DNA of 7,509 nucleotides from an uncultured Ruminococcus sp. (GTDB lineage Bacteria; Bacillota; Clostridia; Oscillospirales; Ruminococcaceae). Below the pieces are notes generated by a model. That model worked only from the letters and a program-made list of their open reading frames with translations, had not been told where the DNA came from and made no database searches. Of the stretch, positions 7,055-7,509 are shown piece by piece (positions within the stretch are counted from its first letter, which is position 1; every line of letters begins with the position of its first letter). Made by a program: the position numbers and the translations under genes. Where the stretch lies: contig CAMWUB010000064.1 of assembly GCA_947177345.1 (NCBI GenBank), positions 1 through 7,509 of the forward strand, written 5' to 3'.

Positions 7055-7083
7055 TTGACTTTTTATATATAACATGGTATAAT
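7055..7083 (+). promoter_or_regulatory. Promoter of the DUF4291 gene
   Basis: TTGACT (7055-7060), a 17-base spacer and TATAAT (7078-7083) with extended TG at 7075-7076. Transcription should start near 7090, about 26 bases before the ATG at 7116. It is back to back with the leftward promoter, the two -35 boxes being only 6 bases apart. Confidence 0.8.
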
Positions 7084-7115
7084 TTTTCTGTAATATAAAT
7101 AAAGCAGGTGACGTT

Positions 7116-7509
7116 ATGGAATATGTAAAGGAAGTTTTCGCATCATATAACAAAAAGTATATCCGCATATATCAGGCTTACAACTCCACTATAGCTGAGG
7201 AAGCAGTCAGATTACAGAATTTCGGGAACAGTTTCAACACCAACCGAATGACTTGGATTAAACCGTCATTTCTTTGGCTGATGTACCGTTCCAACTGGGG
7301 GACTAAGAAAAATCAGGAGTGCATACTTGCTGTAGACGTACATCGTGATTTTTTTAACAGAATGCTTGAAAAAGCTATACTGACTTCTCCGGACTCTATG
7401 ATGTTTGACGGCAACGAATGGGAAAAGCGTTTTAAAAACACTGATGTATACTGTCAGTGGGATTCCGACAGGTCTTTGAACGGCACACCCATAAATCGTT
7501 ACGCAATAC
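7116..7509 (+). CDS. DUF4291 family protein, 5' part
   Basis: The gene runs off the right edge after 131 codons, while family members are usually near 180-200 residues. Recognisable family blocks come in order: IRIYQAYNSTIAEEAV (about 16-31), NRMTWIKPSFLWLMYRSNWG (about 44-63), QECILAVDVHRDFF (about 68-81) and VYCQWDSDRS (about 112-121). The biochemical function of DUF4291 is unknown to me. The protein has no signal peptide and should be cytoplasmic. The start ATG at 7116 is preceded by GCAGGTGA, a weak Shine-Dalgarno. The gene is divergent from the helical-repeat gene and shares its symmetric promoter region, so the two may be co-regulated. Confidence 0.92.
   Translation, partial: MEYVKEVFASYNKKYIRIYQAYNSTIAEEAVRLQNFGNSFNTNRMTWIKPSFLWLMYRSNWGTKKNQECILAVDVHRDFFNRMLEKAILTSPDSMMFDGNEWEKRFKNTDVYCQWDSDRSLNGTPINRYAI

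Larger units (their letters stand above)
7020..7083. repeat. Symmetric divergent promoter with a perfect 13-bp inverted repeat
   Basis: ATTATACCATGTT (7020-7032) and AACATGGTATAAT (7071-7083) are perfect reverse complements, separated by 38 bases. A second pair, GTCAA (7044-7048) and TTGAC (7055-7059), lies inside. The repeats cover both -10 boxes and the adjoining spacer bases TAACATGG, which promoter identity alone does not require. They could bind one regulator that controls both directions. Confidence 0.8.

Noticed and set aside
1..7509. CRISPR array, tRNA, rRNA or insertion-sequence transposase
   Set aside because: I saw no regularly spaced repeats, no tRNA-like cloverleaf arms with a CCA end, and no transposase motifs on either strand.

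Overview
The window looks like a piece of a low-GC, Gram-positive, gut or rumen anaerobe of the Ruminococcus type. Three things point there: a secreted protein that combines BspA-like leucine-rich repeats, a cellulosomal dockerin and a serpin; strong Shine-Dalgarno sites; and near-consensus sigma-A promoters. The genus is inferred from gene content, not demonstrated.

Left part (1-2860): remains of a mobile element. The first 292 bases are the charged C-terminal tail of an unidentified large protein, broken by an apparent one-base deletion near position 96 and closed by a hairpin terminator that appears to work in both directions. A 250-base intergenic region follows, with two consensus-like promoters facing each other. 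Next is a primase-helicase gene (CHC2-like zinc finger, TOPRIM, then a VapE/VirE-type P-loop ATPase). It is interrupted by an in-frame TGA exactly where the family is expected to have a tryptophan, and reads on in the same frame to 2860. Two lesions in two neighbouring element genes suggest that the element is decaying.

Middle (2861-5330): a short junction, then the minus-strand gene for a 747-residue secreted LRR-dockerin-serpin protein with its own promoter at 5279-5307. It was probably displayed on a cellulosome-like complex or exported to inhibit proteases.

Right part (5332-7509): a minus-strand pair, a helical-repeat protein and a 135-residue protein that resembles Imm1-type immunity proteins, overlapping by 17 bases. 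The 5' end of the helical-repeat gene appears out of frame: a well-placed start with a ribosome-binding site at 6992 leads into a 29-codon ORF that stops at a T7 tract, just where the long frame continues. A divergent, partial DUF4291 gene starts at 7116. The two divergent promoters share a perfect 13-base inverted repeat covering both -10 boxes.

I found no convincing new multi-gene system. The points most worth checking are the face-to-face promoters upstream of the primase, the TGA in that gene, the reactive loop of the serpin, and the T7 frameshift with its symmetric divergent promoter.
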